The notes: generated from the letters alone by a model not told the origin. Positions 29,771 to 40,900 are shown, counted from the first letter of the stretch. The stretch: 64,000 nt of DNA from Paracoccaceae bacterium (GCA_014872875.1 WKFI01000011.1:1-64000), one strand, 5' to 3'. Numbers and translations are program-made.

Positions 29771-31038
29771 CAGTTACCCTTGATCCGTTCAATCTTTGCG
29801 CCCACCGCAGACAGTTTGCCCACGACATGTTCATATCCGCGATCCAGATGATACACCCGGCTGACCGTGGTTTCGCCCTCGGCGGCCAACCCGGCCAGGA
29901 TCAGAGACACCGACGCACGCAAGTCTGTTGCCATGACCGGCGCGCCTTTCAAGCCTTCGACACCCGTCACGGTCGCAGTCCCCCCGTGCACATCGATATT
30001 GGCCCCCATGCGCATGAGTTCCGGCGCGTGCATGAAGCGATTCTCGAAGATCTTTTCTTCCAGAACACTGGTGCCTTCGGCCGTGCACAAAAGCGCCATC
30101 ATCTGGGCCTGCAGGTCGGTCGGGAACCCCGGGAAAGGCTCGGTCGTCACGTTGACGGCCTGTACTCGTCCGTTGCGGCGAGACACTTTCAGTCCGCGTT
30201 CGGTTTCTTCGACTGAAACACCGGCCTCATCCAGTTTCTCGACAAAGGCCTTGAGCAAATCAATTCGACCGCCCAGCAGCTCAACTTCACCGCCACAGAT
30301 AGCCGGGGCCAGCATGTAGGTGCCCAACTCGATCCGATCGGTAACGACCGGGTGAGTCGCCCCGCCCAGACGGGTCACGCCTTGAACAGTGATCGTCGCC
30401 GTACCTTCGCCTTCTATCTGAGCACCCATGCGTTTCAGACAGTCGGCCAGATCAACAATCTCCGGCTCACGCGCGGCGTTTTTGATAACGGTCGTGCCCT
30501 TCGCCAGCGTTGCCGCCATCAGTGCGTTCTCAGTCGCCCCGACGCTGACAAATGGGAACTCGATTACACCACCCTTCAGACCACCCGGCGCTTTGGCGTG
30601 GACATAACCGTCTTTCAGCTCCATCTCTGCGCCCAGCGCTTCCAGGGCTTTCAGGTGCAGATCGACGGGGCGCGCACCAATGGCGCAGCCACCCGGCAGC
30701 GACACCACCGCGTGACCATCCCGCGCCAGCATCGGACCCAGCACAAGAATCGAGGCGCGCATCTTGCGCACGATGTCATAATCGGCCTTGTGGTTGTTCA
30801 GATCATGACTGGACAGCGCCAGCACCTTGCCATCCTGCAAGCTCGACACTTCGGCGCCCAGCGATTGAAGCAATGTGGTCATGGTACGGATGTCGCTCAA
30901 CCTCGGCGCATTGGTCAGCGTCAGCGGTTCATCGCTGAGCAAGGTTGCGGGCATCAGCGTCAAACAGGCGTTTTTTGCGCCCGCAATAGGGATCTGACCA
31001 TGCAATGGTCCGTTGCCGGTTACCAGAATCGAATCCAT
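29770..31038 (-). CDS. murA: UDP-N-acetylglucosamine 1-carboxyvinyltransferase
   Basis: [27 protein letters not shown]...[15 protein letters not shown]...[14 protein letters not shown]. Confidence 0.97.
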   Translation of the reverse strand: MDSILVTGNGPLHGQIPIAGAKNACLTLMPATLLSDEPLTLTNAPRLSDIRTMTTLLQSLGAEVSSLQDGKVLALSSHDLNNHKADYDIVRKMRASILVLGPMLARDGHAVVSLPGGCAIGARPVDLHLKALEALGAEMELKDGYVHAKAPGGLKGGVIEFPFVSVGATENALMAATLAKGTTVIKNAAREPEIVDLADCLKRMGAQIEGEGTATITVQGVTRLGGATHPVVTDRIELGTYMLAPAICGGEVELLGGRIDLLKAFVEKLDEAGVSVEETERGLKVSRRNGRVQAVNVTTEPFPGFPTDLQAQMMALLCTAEGTSVLEEKIFENRFMHAPELMRMGANIDVHGGTATVTGVEGLKGAPVMATDLRASVSLILAGLAAEGETTVSRVYHLDRGYEHVVGKLSAVGAKIERIKGN

Positions 31039-31044
31039 CTGCTC

Positions 31045-31203
31045 TTACCTTTCGGGTTTATCCGTCTTGCCAGTGTCGTCAGTCGCGCGTGCTTTGGCCT
31101 GTGCTTTGCGGCGGGCCAGGTTAGCCTTAAGCGCCGACTTGAGCCGGTCCTCGCGAGTCTGGGCGGATTTGCTGCCGGAGTTGGGTGATTTCTTGTCTGC
31201 CAT
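31045..31203 (-). CDS. Conserved small basic protein (52 aa)
   Basis: MADKKSPNSGSKSAQTREDRLKSALKANLARRKAQAKARATDDTGKTDKPER*, too short for the supplied ORF track; sits immediately upstream of murA. Confidence 0.7.
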   Translation of the reverse strand: MADKKSPNSGSKSAQTREDRLKSALKANLARRKAQAKARATDDTGKTDKPER

Positions 31204-31288
31204 GACCCTTCTGTAACGAAGTGCGAAAAAAGCGTCCAGATTGCCCTTGCACCCGAAATCGTTTGAGTCTAATCAGCCCCTCACCGGC

Positions 31289-31360
<72 letters not shown>

Positions 31361-31613
31361 CCAGTAAATTCCAGAAAATCCAGTGACTTGACCAATGATA
31401 CGATATTGGGAAGAAACCTGATCGCCTTGGATTGCATCACCCTTTTGTCTCTGCATGACCTCTGAAAGAAAGTGATCCGCGCCGATCCGAACACGCTCGA
31501 ACTGGCGTTATTGATTCGGGCGATTCTCCTGCAATTTGGAGAGAGCGCCCTCAAGCTTCAGCGGCCCGCCCTGAAATCGGGCAGCGCCTGTAGCCCCACC
31601 TTTTGGAACCGGT

Positions 31614-32576
31614 TCAGCCTAGTTGATCCAGAAAGTCTTGCGCCAGCGGCATCGCGGTCTGCAGGAATGATTCTTGCCGTTTCAGCCCGCCAGGTTCGTG
31701 CAGGCGTGGCACGATCCAACCCACATAGGTCAACGCACGCAGCAACATGAACAACGGCAGGAACGCCTTGTCCAATTCTCGAACCGATCCATAGCCCTGC
31801 AACAAAGCGGACTCCAGATCCGGGTAATCAGGTTCGCGCCGATTCTTGATCAATGCTGTCGCAACATCGAACAAGCGATAGCCAAAGCAGCAATCATCAA
31901 AATCGATCACCTGTACTGTTGTCCTATTGATCAGAACGTTTTCACGCACGAAATCCGCGTGGATCAGTCCAAAATCGAATGAGCCATTTTGCAGAACCGC
32001 TCGCGCCTCTTGCCGAACCCTGCTCAAGATCGCGGCGTCTTCTGCTGAAAGCGCGGGGTTTTCCCAAAAACGCCCCCAGAGCGGCTCATCTCCCAACAGC
32101 CCTTCCAAGCCCCAGGACGGGCGCGTGAAACCATCCGGCACCGACCAACTGTCTGAAGCATCGTGTATCTGTGCCAAGGTCTGCCCAATAGCGAGAAACA
32201 CACCTGTCCTGTCTCTCAGATCCAACGGGACACCGCTCTTCCCCAAAGGCTCCCCATCCAACCAAGACAAAAGGTCGATGCAATACCCACCCTGTTCAAT
32301 CATCAAAGCGCCACTGGGAAGCGGGACCGGGGTCGGCAGTTGAATACCACTGCGGCCCAGATGCCTCATCCAGTCGAGCTCCGACCGAATGGCCGCCGTC
32401 GATTGATACCCCGGCCGATGCAGCCGCAATGCATAATCGGTACTTGTCCCGGTCTTTACTCGGAAAACAGTGTTTTCACGCTGCGCGATCAGCGTAACTT
32501 TTGCATCGCTTATCCCCCAATGAGACAGCGCCTGTTGCGCCACATCCTGGCTCATGGCTTCAGGTCCAACCGGCAT
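31614..32576 (-). CDS. APH/choline-kinase-type phosphotransferase
   Basis: GLIHADFVRENVLIN...VIDFDDCCFGYRLFDVA. Confidence 0.88.
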   Translation of the reverse strand: MPVGPEAMSQDVAQQALSHWGISDAKVTLIAQRENTVFRVKTGTSTDYALRLHRPGYQSTAAIRSELDWMRHLGRSGIQLPTPVPLPSGALMIEQGGYCIDLLSWLDGEPLGKSGVPLDLRDRTGVFLAIGQTLAQIHDASDSWSVPDGFTRPSWGLEGLLGDEPLWGRFWENPALSAEDAAILSRVRQEARAVLQNGSFDFGLIHADFVRENVLINRTTVQVIDFDDCCFGYRLFDVATALIKNRREPDYPDLESALLQGYGSVRELDKAFLPLFMLLRALTYVGWIVPRLHEPGGLKRQESFLQTAMPLAQDFLDQLG

Positions 32577-33865
32577 AGAACCTTTTCGAGGGTTGCCAGC
32601 AGGATGTCTGCGTGTTCGGGTCTGAACTGCAAACTGGGCCGGATCTTGAGGACATTGTAATGAATGCCTAGAAAGTTGATCAGGATTCCTTCGCGACGCA
32701 TTTCATTGGCGATGCGCTTGGTAAACCCAGTTGCCGGTTCCTTGGTCTGCCTGTCCAAAACCATTTCAGCGCCAAAAAAGAGCCCCGAACCCCGAACGTC
32801 GCCGATACAGGCATGGCGGGAGGCCAGATCCTCCAGCCCGGCGCGAGCATAGGCCCCGACATCGCGGGCGCGCTCCATCAAACCTTCTTCCTCTATAACA
32901 TCCAACACGGCCTCTGCGGCAGCGCAGGATACCGGATTGCCCCCGAACGTGTTGAAATACCTGAACGAAGTACGAAAAGCGCTCATCACCTCCATCGAGG
33001 TAACGACCCCACCCACCGGATGACCGTTGCCCATGGGTTTGCCCAAAGTCACCACATCGGGAACAATCCCTGCCCGTTGATGACCCCACATATGGGTACC
33101 AATTCGGCCAAAGCCCGGCTGCACCTCGTCGGCAATCAGAAGCCCCCCGGCCTTGCGAACAATTTCGGCCGTGGGCTGAAGAAAACCCTCACACAGATCA
33201 GGAAAGCCCTCATTGGCGAAATAGGGGCAGACGATCAGGGCCGAAAATCCGTGTTCTGTCTGCTCCAAAGCCTCGATCTGGGCCTGGACCTCGGCTGCAA
33301 AAGCCTGGGCATGGGCCATGCCGCCCAACCCGCCCAAAGGGCGGTAGCTGTCAGGGGCGGGAACGAAACGGACATGGCCACCCACCCCTGTTCCCGGAGT
33401 GTTGGTCGCAGACAGTTGGGCCACCATGGTCGTATTGCCGTGATAGGTATGATCAGTCGCGATTACTCCACGCTTTCCGGTTACCGCTTCGGCCATTCTC
33501 AACGCGATGTCATTGGCTTCGGACCCGGTGCAAGTCATGATCACGGTTTTCAGCGGATCCTCAAAGGTCGCGGTCAACTTGTCCGCATATTGCAGAATAC
33601 CTTCGTGCAGATACCGGGTGTGTGTATTCAAGGTAGAGGCCTGTTTGCAGATCGCCTCCACCACTTTGGGATGGCAATGCCCGACATGCGGAACGTTGTT
33701 ATAGCAATCCAGGTATTTCCGCCCGGCAGCATCCCAGACCCAAACTCCGTCTCCCTTCACCAGATGCACAGGCTCTTCATAAAAGGTTGATACGTTCGGC
33801 CCCAGCAAACGGGCGCGGTCCGCAATCAGCTCTTCATTCGTCCTTGAAATGGGGTGCGTTGTCAT
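32552..33865 (-). CDS. Class-III pyridoxal-phosphate aminotransferase
   Basis: VWDAAGRKYLDCYNNVPHVGHCHP...LIADEVQPGFGR...VVTLGKPMGNGHPVGGV. Confidence 0.92.
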   Translation of the reverse strand: MTTHPISRTNEELIADRARLLGPNVSTFYEEPVHLVKGDGVWVWDAAGRKYLDCYNNVPHVGHCHPKVVEAICKQASTLNTHTRYLHEGILQYADKLTATFEDPLKTVIMTCTGSEANDIALRMAEAVTGKRGVIATDHTYHGNTTMVAQLSATNTPGTGVGGHVRFVPAPDSYRPLGGLGGMAHAQAFAAEVQAQIEALEQTEHGFSALIVCPYFANEGFPDLCEGFLQPTAEIVRKAGGLLIADEVQPGFGRIGTHMWGHQRAGIVPDVVTLGKPMGNGHPVGGVVTSMEVMSAFRTSFRYFNTFGGNPVSCAAAEAVLDVIEEEGLMERARDVGAYARAGLEDLASRHACIGDVRGSGLFFGAEMVLDRQTKEPATGFTKRIANEMRREGILINFLGIHYNVLKIRPSLQFRPEHADILLATLEKVLCRLDLKP

Positions 33866-34117
33866 AGGTCTCTTTCTCAGTTCAGAAGACTCACTCGTTT
33901 GCCGCCTATGCTTCGCATGTTTTCGTCGAACGCCACCTTGTTTTCTCGGTTAGTACCATAGGCCAAGCAAAACACAGGGCTGCACTCACCAATTTGGGTG
34001 ACCGGTAACGGGCAAACATACATAAACAGCATATCAGGTCGAGTTTACGTCTAGTCGGTCCGAAAATGCGTCGGTTGCCCGCATTGGTCAATGCATTGGT
34101 CAGTGTTGTGCAGCCCC

Positions 34118-34849
34118 CTACTGTGCCAACTTGTTCAAACCATCTGTCAGATCATCCGTCATTCCGGCCGAGACCATGTGTTCCCGCAAGCGGGCATTGT
34201 AGCCACCCGGCGTATCAAGTGCCTTCAACAGTGCGGAAGTCTCCGAGCCGGACAGGCTGGATCCGACAAGCATCCGCAGAAAAGCTTCGGCCTGTTGCGG
34301 ATTCTTGACCCGGTCGCCCAACCAACCGGCGGCATCGTGGACCATTCGCACTGCAGGGGACAAAACGGCCTGCGCACACATGTAGGCGTCCAATTCCTCG
34401 TCCGAGTTCAGAACAAAGATTTGGTTTGTCTGGCCAAACAGTTCCTCGACCAGGCCCTGATTGCCACGCAACATGACGGGCGATCCGCCCTGTGCAATAC
34501 CTGGAAACGGGATCATTACTGCCTCTGCTGCCGCAGGGGCAACCAAAGTTGCGATCTGCAGCGGTGACATTCCCGCCATCAGCGACACCACCCGATGCTC
34601 CGGGCGGAAGGTGAGAGAGGGTAGTATTTCCTCAGCCACACTCGCCATCAATCCAAGAAACACGACATCGCTTTGATCCAGGACCGATTGGTTCGGGGCC
34701 ACTGAAACTTCAGAATACAAATCGTCTAACTCTCGTGCCTTGTCGGCATTGCGTTCGGACACGACAATCTGGTGCCCCGCCCCGGCCAGGCCGTGAACAA
34801 CGGCGCTGGAAATCGTACCGGTTCCCAGAATTCCGATTTTCATGGTCAC
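34118..34849 (-). CDS. Pyrroline-5-carboxylate reductase-like (ProC family)
   Basis: MKIGILGTGTISSAVVHGL...GSSLSGSETSALLKALDTPGGYNARL; ATGA overlap with the upstream gene. Confidence 0.8.
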   Translation of the reverse strand: MTMKIGILGTGTISSAVVHGLAGAGHQIVVSERNADKARELDDLYSEVSVAPNQSVLDQSDVVFLGLMASVAEEILPSLTFRPEHRVVSLMAGMSPLQIATLVAPAAAEAVMIPFPGIAQGGSPVMLRGNQGLVEELFGQTNQIFVLNSDEELDAYMCAQAVLSPAVRMVHDAAGWLGDRVKNPQQAEAFLRMLVGSSLSGSETSALLKALDTPGGYNARLREHMVSAGMTDDLTDGLNKLAQ

Positions 34850-36891
34850 AGATCCTTCATCAATCGCAGTGCATCATAGATAGCAGCGTGCGTATTACGC
34901 GCTGACACCGCATCTCCGATGCGGAAAAGCTGGAAGCGCCCATCAGGGTTTGAACGCACAGCCTGTGGGTGACCATTTATCAGCGCATCATGGTCCACTT
35001 CACCCCGGTTCACCGATAGGTCGCGCAGATCGAAGTACAACTCTGACAGCGGCCGAACGCCATAGTTCACAACCACCTGATCATAGGACTGCCGATACGT
35101 GTAGTCGCTGTAATCCGTTCCGATCACAGCCGCCAACCGATTGCCGTCGCGCTGCACATCAATCAAACGGCGCGTGACCGTAAACACCGCTTTCTTGTCC
35201 TGCAAACTACGCATGTAAGGGACAAGGTTCATGCCCATGATGTCGGGTGCAAAACTCCGGTCCGGCGTCATGATTTCGACCTCTGCCCCGGCTCCGACGA
35301 CAATCTCTGCCGCCTGCAGCCCCGCATGATCTCCAACCTCGTCATAGATCAAGACCGAGCCGCGTGGCTTCACATCACCCGACAGGATATCCCAGCTGGT
35401 CAGCACCAGTTCATTGTCCTTGTCCGTCTCAAAAAGCTCACCACCCGGCATCCCACCGGTAGCGACGATCACGATATCTGGCTGCAGCGCCGTAACATCA
35501 TCGGCCTCGGCCCACGTGTTGAAACGGAACTCCACGTCGCGCGCTGCGCATTGCGCCATGCGCCAGTCGATGATCCCGATCATCTCGCGCCGGCGCGGGG
35601 ACTGCGCAGTCAGCCGGATCTGACCGCCGGGTTCCGCAGCGGCTTCCAGGACCGTTACAGAATGGCCGCGTTCCGCCGCCACCCGAGCCGCCTCCAGACC
35701 TCCTGGTCCGGCCCCGACAACAACAACCCGTTTTGTTTCGCTTGCGGGCGTGACCTCATGTGGCATCGACAATTCGCGCCCGGTCGCCGGGTTGTGAATA
35801 CACAGCGCTTCACCAGCGCCATAGATCCGGTCCAGGCAATAGGTGGCCCCCACGCAGGGACGAATATCATCCTCGCGTCCTTCGACGATTTTCCGCACGA
35901 TATGCGGATCGGCCATGTGCGCGCGCGTCATACCGACCATGTCCAGCAATCCGTTGGCCACCGCATGTCGCGCGGTCGCGACGTCCGGGATACGGCTGGC
36001 GTGAAACGTCGGCATCCCTGTCTCTTGCCGAACAGCTCCGGCGAAATCCAAATGCGGTGAGGCCCGCATGCCCTGCACCGGAATCATGTCGGTCATCGCT
36101 GGATCGGTATGAATACGCCCGCGGTTGACGTTGAAGAAATCCACCTGCCCGGTCTGTTTCAGGATCTTCGCGATCTCAACACCCATTTCAGGCGTCACCC
36201 CACCCTTTTGCGCCTCGTCCGGTGCAAAACGGACACCAACCACAAAATCGTCTCCAACACGGTCCCGGACCGCAGCAATCACATCCAGCGCCAGCTTCAT
36301 GCGGCTGCGCAGATCGCTCGCCCCATAAGGGCCCTCGAGCCGGTTGGTCAAAGGCGACCAGAACTGATCCAGCAAATGGCCGTGGGTCATAATCTCAACC
36401 CCGTCCATGCCGCCTGCCTTCATCCGCTCGGCCGCGTCTGCAAAGTCCGAGATGATCCGGCGAATATCCCAGTCTTCGACAAGCTTGGGGAATGCCCTGT
36501 GTGCAGGTTCCCGGTGGTCGGTCGAAGACACTGATGGCAGCCAGTCGCCACGGTCCCAGCCGGTGCGCCATCCCAGATGAGTCAGCTGGATCATCATCGC
36601 CGTCCCATGCGCGTGACAGGCATCCGTCAGTCGGCGGATCCACGGAACGACCTCATCCTTGTAAGCCAGAACATTGTTGAACGCCGGAGGACTGTCCCGG
36701 CTGACAGCCGCAGAACCGGCGGTCAAGGCCAACGCAACCCCCGCCTTTGCACGCTCTTCATGGTAGGCACGATACCGGTCCTTGGGCATGCCCTCCTCGG
36801 GATAGGCCGGTTCATGCGCTGTTGTCATGATCCGGTTTTTCAGCGTCAGATGTTTAAGCTGATAGGGCTGCAACAACGGATCTTTCGACAT
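34846..36891 (-). CDS. NADH:flavin oxidoreductase with C-terminal NAD/FAD domain (TMADH/N-methylproline demethylase-like)
   Basis: Start MSKDPLLQPYQLKHLTLKNRIMTTAHEPAYPEEG; RPCVGATYCLDRIYGAGEALCIHNPATGRE Fe-S motif; VVVGAGPGGLEAARVAAERGHSV. Confidence 0.85.
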   Translation of the reverse strand: MSKDPLLQPYQLKHLTLKNRIMTTAHEPAYPEEGMPKDRYRAYHEERAKAGVALALTAGSAAVSRDSPPAFNNVLAYKDEVVPWIRRLTDACHAHGTAMMIQLTHLGWRTGWDRGDWLPSVSSTDHREPAHRAFPKLVEDWDIRRIISDFADAAERMKAGGMDGVEIMTHGHLLDQFWSPLTNRLEGPYGASDLRSRMKLALDVIAAVRDRVGDDFVVGVRFAPDEAQKGGVTPEMGVEIAKILKQTGQVDFFNVNRGRIHTDPAMTDMIPVQGMRASPHLDFAGAVRQETGMPTFHASRIPDVATARHAVANGLLDMVGMTRAHMADPHIVRKIVEGREDDIRPCVGATYCLDRIYGAGEALCIHNPATGRELSMPHEVTPASETKRVVVVGAGPGGLEAARVAAERGHSVTVLEAAAEPGGQIRLTAQSPRRREMIGIIDWRMAQCAARDVEFRFNTWAEADDVTALQPDIVIVATGGMPGGELFETDKDNELVLTSWDILSGDVKPRGSVLIYDEVGDHAGLQAAEIVVGAGAEVEIMTPDRSFAPDIMGMNLVPYMRSLQDKKAVFTVTRRLIDVQRDGNRLAAVIGTDYSDYTYRQSYDQVVVNYGVRPLSELYFDLRDLSVNRGEVDHDALINGHPQAVRSNPDGRFQLFRIGDAVSARNTHAAIYDALRLMKDL

Positions 36892-36970
36892 GACCTGTGG
36901 CTCCCGGCGCAGTTCCGCGCCTTTGAATCGGTGGCAATTTTTGCGAGCGTTGCAGAAGTCCATCGTTCTG

Positions 36971-36986
36971 TCGACACATATGTCGA
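36971..36986. promoter_or_regulatory. Candidate TetR-family operator
   Basis: Near-perfect 16-bp palindrome tcgacacatatgtcga in the intergenic region between divergent 34846-36891 and 37044-37667. Confidence 0.4.
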
Positions 36987-37043
36987 GTCAGTGAGAGAAA
37001 TCGTCCGATTGCGCCCTGGGCAGCGGACTGCTAGGCATCGCCC

Positions 37044-37667
37044 ATGGAAAACCGGGACGTGCACCGACAAAAAGGCTCAGAAGAGCTTTGGCTTAAAGTC
37101 GCTTATGATGTTTTGACGGAAAGCGGGGTCGAGGCCGTCAAAGTGATGCCACTCGCCAAGCGCCTCGGGCTATCTCGGACCGGGTTCTATTGGCACTTTC
37201 GCGACCGCGAAGCCTTGCTGGAAGCCATGATCCAGCATTGGGAGCGCAAGAATACCGGCAATCTGGTCGCCCAAACCGAACTGTCGGCGCAAACAGTCTG
37301 CGAAGCAGTGTTCAACCTTTATGATTGCTGGGTGAACCCGAACCTGTTCGATGCGCGCCTCGACCTTGCGATCCGCAACTGGGCCCGCAACGAACCGTCC
37401 CTGCAGCTCAGGCTTGATGCGGCTGACACACGTCGCAAGTCCGCCCTGATCGCCATGTTTACCCGGTTTGGGTATGACGCGCGGGACGCCGAAATTCGCA
37501 GCATGACCGCGATCTACACCCAGATCGGATACCTTTCGATGCAGGTTCGCGAGGATCTCTCCTATCGCCTGTCGATGATGCCGGACTATGTTCAGGTCTT
37601 GACCGGGAAAACGCCTTCGCCACAGGAAATTGCAACTTTCATGGCACGGCATAGAGACCAGGCTTGA
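37044..37667 (+). CDS. TetR/AcrR family regulator
   Basis: AYDVLTESGVEAVKVMPLAKRLGLSRTGFYWHFRDREALLEAM. Confidence 0.92.
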   Translation: MENRDVHRQKGSEELWLKVAYDVLTESGVEAVKVMPLAKRLGLSRTGFYWHFRDREALLEAMIQHWERKNTGNLVAQTELSAQTVCEAVFNLYDCWVNPNLFDARLDLAIRNWARNEPSLQLRLDAADTRRKSALIAMFTRFGYDARDAEIRSMTAIYTQIGYLSMQVREDLSYRLSMMPDYVQVLTGKTPSPQEIATFMARHRDQA

Positions 37668-37674
37668 ACCCGCT

Positions 37675-37884
37675 TCAGTTCATCATTTGAAGCTCAACAA
37701 AAGACTGCGACACAACCCTGCGCAGAGCCGACTGACAATAAGCCAAAACAGTGCCACGCTCTTCTGCGGTGAAGGAGGACAATCCCTGTCCGGACAGCGC
37801 AGCAGGTAGTTTTTCGCCCTCCATCAAAGAACGTCCCGTTCTCAGTGTTTCCCCGGTCATTGCATCCAAAAGCGCAGGCGACAA
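37675..37884 (-). CDS. Hypothetical 69-aa ORF
   Basis: ORF only; lies beyond the terminator of the upstream giant gene. Confidence 0.25.
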   Translation of the reverse strand: MSPALLDAMTGETLRTGRSLMEGEKLPAALSGQGLSSFTAEERGTVLAYCQSALRRVVSQSFVELQMMN

Positions 37885-37890
37885 CCGGCC

Positions 37891-37931
37891 AAAAACTGAA
37901 GGGCCGGTGAAAGCGTTGCTTTCACCGGCCC
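37891..37931 (-). terminator. Strong intrinsic terminator of the giant repeat gene
   Basis: 14-bp perfect stem gggccggtgaaagc/gctttcaccggccc, 3-nt loop; minus strand continues ttcagttttt. Confidence 0.85.
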
Positions 37932-37962
37932 CTCAATTCTCAATGGTCCTTCAGACCGTTAC

Positions 37963-40900
37963 TTAGACACCTGGATCGATGTCGAGCCCTGCGCCCAGAT
38001 CGGCGCCGAAGACATCGTCTTCCGAACCGCCATCCGATGCGCCACCCGCGTCAATCGCACAGGCATCTGCGCCACAGGCATCGTCGTCCGAGCCACCATC
38101 GGCACCGCAGGCATAGCCACCGCAGGAGCCGTCATCCTCGTCGCCACGTGCGGCAGGACGGCTGGCTTCGTTGCCTTCGTTGCCTTCGTCGCCTTCGTTA
38201 CCTTCGTCACCTTCGTTGCCTTCGTTGCCTTCGTCGCCTTCGTTACCTTCGTCATCTTCGTTGCCTTCGTTGCCTTCGTTGAATTCGTTTCCTTCGTCAC
38301 CTTCGTTGTTTTCATTACCTTCATTGCCTTCGTCGTGCTCATCGCCTTCGTCGTTTTCATTGTCCTCGTTACCTTCGTCGCCTTCATCGCCTTCATCGTT
38401 TTCGTCACCTTCGTTGCCTTCATTACCTTCGTCGCCCTCATCACCGGTGTCCCAATAGAGGGTTTCATCCCCTTCGTTGCCTTCGTCGCCCTCATCGCCT
38501 TCGTTGTCTTCGTTGCCTTCATCGCCTTCGTCATTCTCGTCACCTTCGTCGCCTTCGTTGTCCTCGTTGGACTCGTTGCCTTCGTCGCCTTCATCACCTT
38601 CGTCGCCTTCCAATCCTTCGTCTCCTTCGTTGCCTTCGTTGCCTTCGTCGCCTTCATCGTGCTCGTTGTCTTCGTTCCCTTCATTGCCTTCGTTGTACTC
38701 GTCACCTTCATTGTAGGTGCCATAGTCGCCTTCGTTGCCTTCGTCGGATTCATCCCCTTCGTTGTCCTCGTTACCTTCGTTGCCTTCATTGCCTTCGTCA
38801 CCTTCGTCGTTTTCGTTGTCCTCGTTGCCTTCATTGCCTTCGTTACCTTCGTCGGTTTCATCCCCTTCATTGTCCTCGTTGCCTTCGTCGCCTTCGTTGC
38901 CTTCGTCGCCTTCATTTCCTTCGTTGTCTTCGTTGCCTTCGTCGCCTTCGTCGTTTTCGTCGCCCTCGTCGCCTTCTACGCCCTCATTGCCTTCATTTCC
39001 TTCGTCACCTTCGTCGCGTTCGTTGCCCTCATTGCCTTCATCATTTTCGTTTCCTTCATCGCCCTCATTGCCCTGGTACTGGCCCTCATCACCTTCATTG
39101 CCTTCGTCGTTTTCGTTGCCCTCGTTGCCTTCGTTTCCTTCATCACCTTCGTCCCATTCGTTACCTTCATCGCCCTCATTGCCTTCGTCGCCTTCGTCAC
39201 CTTCGTTGGCTTCATCGCCTTCGTTGCCTTCGTCACCTTCATTACCTTCGTTGTCTTCATCGCCTTCGAAGCCTTCGTTGCCCTCGTCGCCTTCGTCGCC
39301 CTCATCGCCTTCGTCACCTTCACCACCACCGTAGTAGTAGTCGTCGTCTTCGTTGCCCTCGTCGCCTTCGTTGCCTTCGTTATCTTCGTCGCCTTCTACA
39401 CCCTCATTTCCTTCATTCCCTTCATCTCCTTCATCTCGTTCATTGCCTTCATTGCCTTCATTGCCTTCGTCACCTTCGTCGCCTTCATCGGCCCAGGTGT
39501 AGCTTTCATTGCCTTCGTCGCCTTCATCGCCTTCATCACCTTCATTTCCTTCGTCACCTTCATCCCGTTCGTCGCCTTCGTCGTGTTCGTTGTCCTCGTT
39601 TCCTTCGTCCCCTTCGTTCCCTTCATTGCCTTCATCACCTTCGCCATAGCTGTAGTAATCGTCGTCCTCGTTGCCTTCATTCCCTTCATCACCTTCATCC
39701 CCTTCGTCGTTTTCATTGTCTTCGTTGGCTTCGTCCCCTTCGTTCCCTTCGTCACCTTCGTCGCCTTCGTTGTCTTCGTTGGCTTCGTCACCTTCGTCGC
39801 CTTCGTCACCTTCGTCGCCTTCGTTGTCTTCGTTGCCTTCATCCCCTTCGTCGTACTCGTCGCCATCGACGTCTTCGTTTCCGTTTATGCCCTCATTGCC
39901 TTCATCTCCTTCATCACCTTCGTTTCCTTCGTCGCCTTCATCGCCTTCGTCATATTCGTCACCCTCATTGTCCTCGTCGTCCTCATTACCCTCGTCGCCC
40001 TCGTTGTTCTCGTTGTCCTCGTCGCCCTCGTTGCCCTCATTGGCCTCGTCATTCTCGTCGCCTTCATTCCCTTCATTTCCTTCACCACCGTAATAGTAGT
40101 CGTCGTCCTCGTCTCCTTCGTCGCCTTCATCCCCTTCGTTGTCTTCGTCGTTTTCGTTCCGTTCGTTACCCTCGTTGCCTTCATCCCCTTCATCCCGCTC
40201 ATCGCCTTCGTTACCTTCGTCGTTTTCGTCGCCTTCGTCGTTTTCGTTGGCTTCGTCACCTTCGTTGGCTTCGTCGCCTTCATCCCCTTCGTTGTCTTCG
40301 TTGCCTTCGTTGGATTCGTTGCCTTCGTCACCTTCGTTGGCCCAGGGCGGATTGTACTCGTCGCCTTCATTGTCTTCGTTGCCTTCATTCCCTTCGTTGC
40401 CTTCGTCGTTTTCGTCACCTTCGTTGTTTTCGTTGGCTTCGTCGTTTTCGTCGCCTTCGTCGCCTTCATCGCTTTCGTTGGATTCGTCGTTTTCGTCGCC
40501 TTCGTCGCCTTCGTCCCGCTCATTGTCCTCGTTGCCTTCGTCCCCTTCGTTGCCTTCATCGCCTTCGTCGTAGCCGTAGTAATAGTCGTCGTCCGCGCCC
40601 CCTTCATTACCTTCATCCCCTTCGTCGCCTTCGTCCCCTTCGTTGTCTTCATTGCCCTCGTCGTTTTCGTTGCCTTCGTCCCCTTCATCGCCTTCATTGT
40701 CTTCGTTTCCTTCATTGCCTTCATTTCCTTCATCGCCTTCGTCGCCTTCATTCCCTTCGTTGGCTTCATCGCCTTCATCGCCTTCGTCGCCTTCGTTGCC
40801 CTGGTATTGGCCCTCGTCCCCTTCGTCCCCTTCATCGCCTTCGTTGTCTTCGTCGCCTTCATCGCCTTCGTCGTATTCGTCGCCTTCGTTGCCTTCGTCG

